Origin: Chrysochromulina tobinii
Lineage: Eukaryota; Haptophyta; Prymnesiales; Chrysochromulinaceae
Length of the DNA: 13,615 nt
Assembly (NCBI GenBank): GCA_001275005.1
Contig: JWZX01002524.1
Span: 1 to 13,615 of the forward strand
Direction of reading: 5' to 3'
Part shown: positions 12,765-13,615 of the stretch, piece by piece
How positions within the stretch are numbered: the stretch's first letter is position 1
How the letters are laid out: each line of letters starts with the position of its first letter
Notes under the pieces: model-generated
The model's database searches: none
What the model was told of the DNA's origin: nothing
What the model saw: only the letters and a program-made list of their open reading frames with translations
Program-made: the position numbers and the translations under genes

Positions 12765-13615
12765 ATGGCACCTCGAAGATTCAGCTTGTCCGCCGTGCTG
12801 GCCTTCGCGCTGCTACCAACTGCCGCTGGACAATGCAGCTGCTGGGGCACATGCACCGGCGTCACCTTTTCTCTTAATGCCTGGGGGCGGGGCCGTGTGC
12901 TGCTGCTCGTCGCGACGTTGAGCATCACCATCGCACAGAGCTCGCACCCCTCGGTGACATGTAACGATGCCAACTCACTCCCACATGCAAATCGGCAGCC
13001 CTGCTGCAGAACATGCCCCTCGTCGCATCCTTATTGCTCGATCAGCTGCTACTATAATAGAGGGCAGACGTGCACGGGGGGATGTGCAATCGGCCTCTGT
13101 ACTTGCAGGGGCGAGGCTGTGTGCTACGCGTATGCAACTATCCCTTGCCCAACACCATCACCATCGCCTACACCACATTTGCCCTCACCGCCGCCGCCCT
13201 CGCCCCCGCCGCCCTCGCCCTCGCCGCCGCCGCCAGCGTATCAACTTGGGTGCGATCGCTCCGCAGCAACATGGCAGACCCTTGGCCTCCTCGCCGCTGT
13301 CGAAGAGCCAGCAGGGAACAGTGGCGGCTTCTTTTCGCTTGACACCTGCAAGGCCAGATGTCTTGCTGATTCGCTGTGTCACTCCTTTGCGTTCGCAAGT
13401 GGCAACGGCCACTGCTCCACAACGAGAAACATAATCACTGCAACATCACCAACCAGGATCCCATGCATAGCATGTGGATGCACGTGCTACATCACCTACT
13501 ACTTGGCGTGCCCGCCGTCACCGCCTACGCCCTCTCCGCCGCCGCCCTCGCCCTCGCCACCGCCGCCCTCGCCGCCGCCGCCTCCTTCACCGCCGCCCTC
13601 CCCTCCGCCCTCACC
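12765..13615 (+). CDS. Secreted Cys-rich protein with Ser-Pro linkers and PAN/apple-like segment, 3'-truncated
   Basis: The frame is open from the ATG at 12765 to the right edge (283 codons visible), with no stop. Residues 1-22 (MAPRRFSLSAVLAFALLPTAAG) are a typical signal peptide. A short Cys segment (CSCWGTC) is followed by a second hydrophobic stretch (RVLLLVATLSITIA, 44-57), which is unusual after a signal peptide and could be a membrane segment or part of an unrecognised intron. Residues 66-128 are Cys-rich (CC..C, C.ISC, CTGGC, CTC). A Ser-Pro-rich linker (PSPSPTP...SPPPP, 130-157) leads to a segment at 163-249 with SLDTCKARCLADSLCHSFAF, resembling the core of PAN/apple domains, which bind proteins or carbohydrates. 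A second SPPPP linker starts at 250 and continues past the edge. This modular Cys/Ser-Pro layout is typical of extracellular matrix or surface proteins such as hydroxyproline-rich glycoproteins. Its family and ligand are unknown. Confidence 0.75.
   Translation, partial: MAPRRFSLSAVLAFALLPTAAGQCSCWGTCTGVTFSLNAWGRGRVLLLVATLSITIAQSSHPSVTCNDANSLPHANRQPCCRTCPSSHPYCSISCYYNRGQTCTGGCAIGLCTCRGEAVCYAYATIPCPTPSPSPTPHLPSPPPPSPPPPSPSPPPPAYQLGCDRSAATWQTLGLLAAVEEPAGNSGGFFSLDTCKARCLADSLCHSFAFASGNGHCSTTRNIITATSPTRIPCIACGCTCYITYYLACPPSPPTPSPPPPSPSPPPPSPPPPPSPPPSPPPS
13514..13615 (+). repeat. Ser-Pro linker coding repeat at right edge
   Basis: Repeated CCG, CCC and TCG-type codons encode PSPPPP units of the right-hand secreted protein and continue past the window. 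A shorter block of the same kind lies at 13152-13236. Confidence 0.75.

Overview
This window looks like nuclear DNA from a GC-rich, compact eukaryotic genome, most likely a marine microalga of the haptophyte or pelagophyte kind. The grounds are: short GT-AG introns (81, 92 and 95 nt) in two recognisable eukaryotic genes (RNA polymerase II subunit RPB11 and a CaMK-type kinase); secreted Cys-rich proteins with Ser/Pro-rich linkers; a degenerate ZZ-like motif (CDRSGMGPIVGMRYHLRGHD) of a kind I associate with such algae; and gene gaps of about 0.2-0.7 kb. The lineage call is an inference from protein style, not from a search.

Layout from left to right. (1) Positions 1-502, minus strand: the 5' part of a secreted Cys/Pro-rich protein that runs off the left edge. 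(2) 873-2054, minus: a sulfotransferase-like protein. (3) 2252-2840, minus, three exons: RPB11. (4) 3067-4209, plus, two exons: a CaMKI-like kinase, divergent from RPB11 across a 226-bp gap. (5) 4702-6222, minus: a coiled-coil, Ser/Gly-rich protein that I cannot assign to a family. (6) 6586-10044, minus: a large RING / ankyrin / ZZ-like protein. (7) 10732-12240, minus: a secreted prolyl-4-hydroxylase-like 2OG-Fe(II) oxygenase fused to TPRs. (8) 12765 to the right edge, plus: a second secreted Cys/Pro-rich protein with a PAN/apple-like segment between two Ser-Pro-rich linkers, divergent from gene 7.

A possible common theme is the cell surface. Two secreted proteins with Pro-rich linkers sit at the ends. 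One faces a predicted secretory prolyl hydroxylase, and the other lies directly downstream of a sulfotransferase on the same strand. Hydroxylation of Ser-Pro-rich linkers followed by glycosylation and sulfation is a coherent picture, but here it rests only on adjacency. The remaining genes (Pol II subunit, Ca2+/calmodulin-type kinase, RING-ankyrin protein, orphan coiled coil) look like ordinary nuclear and cytosolic functions.

I found no tRNA, rRNA, transposon, CRISPR array or organelle-type gene. Because the DNA is GC-rich, many long antisense open frames exist; I treat them as shadows.
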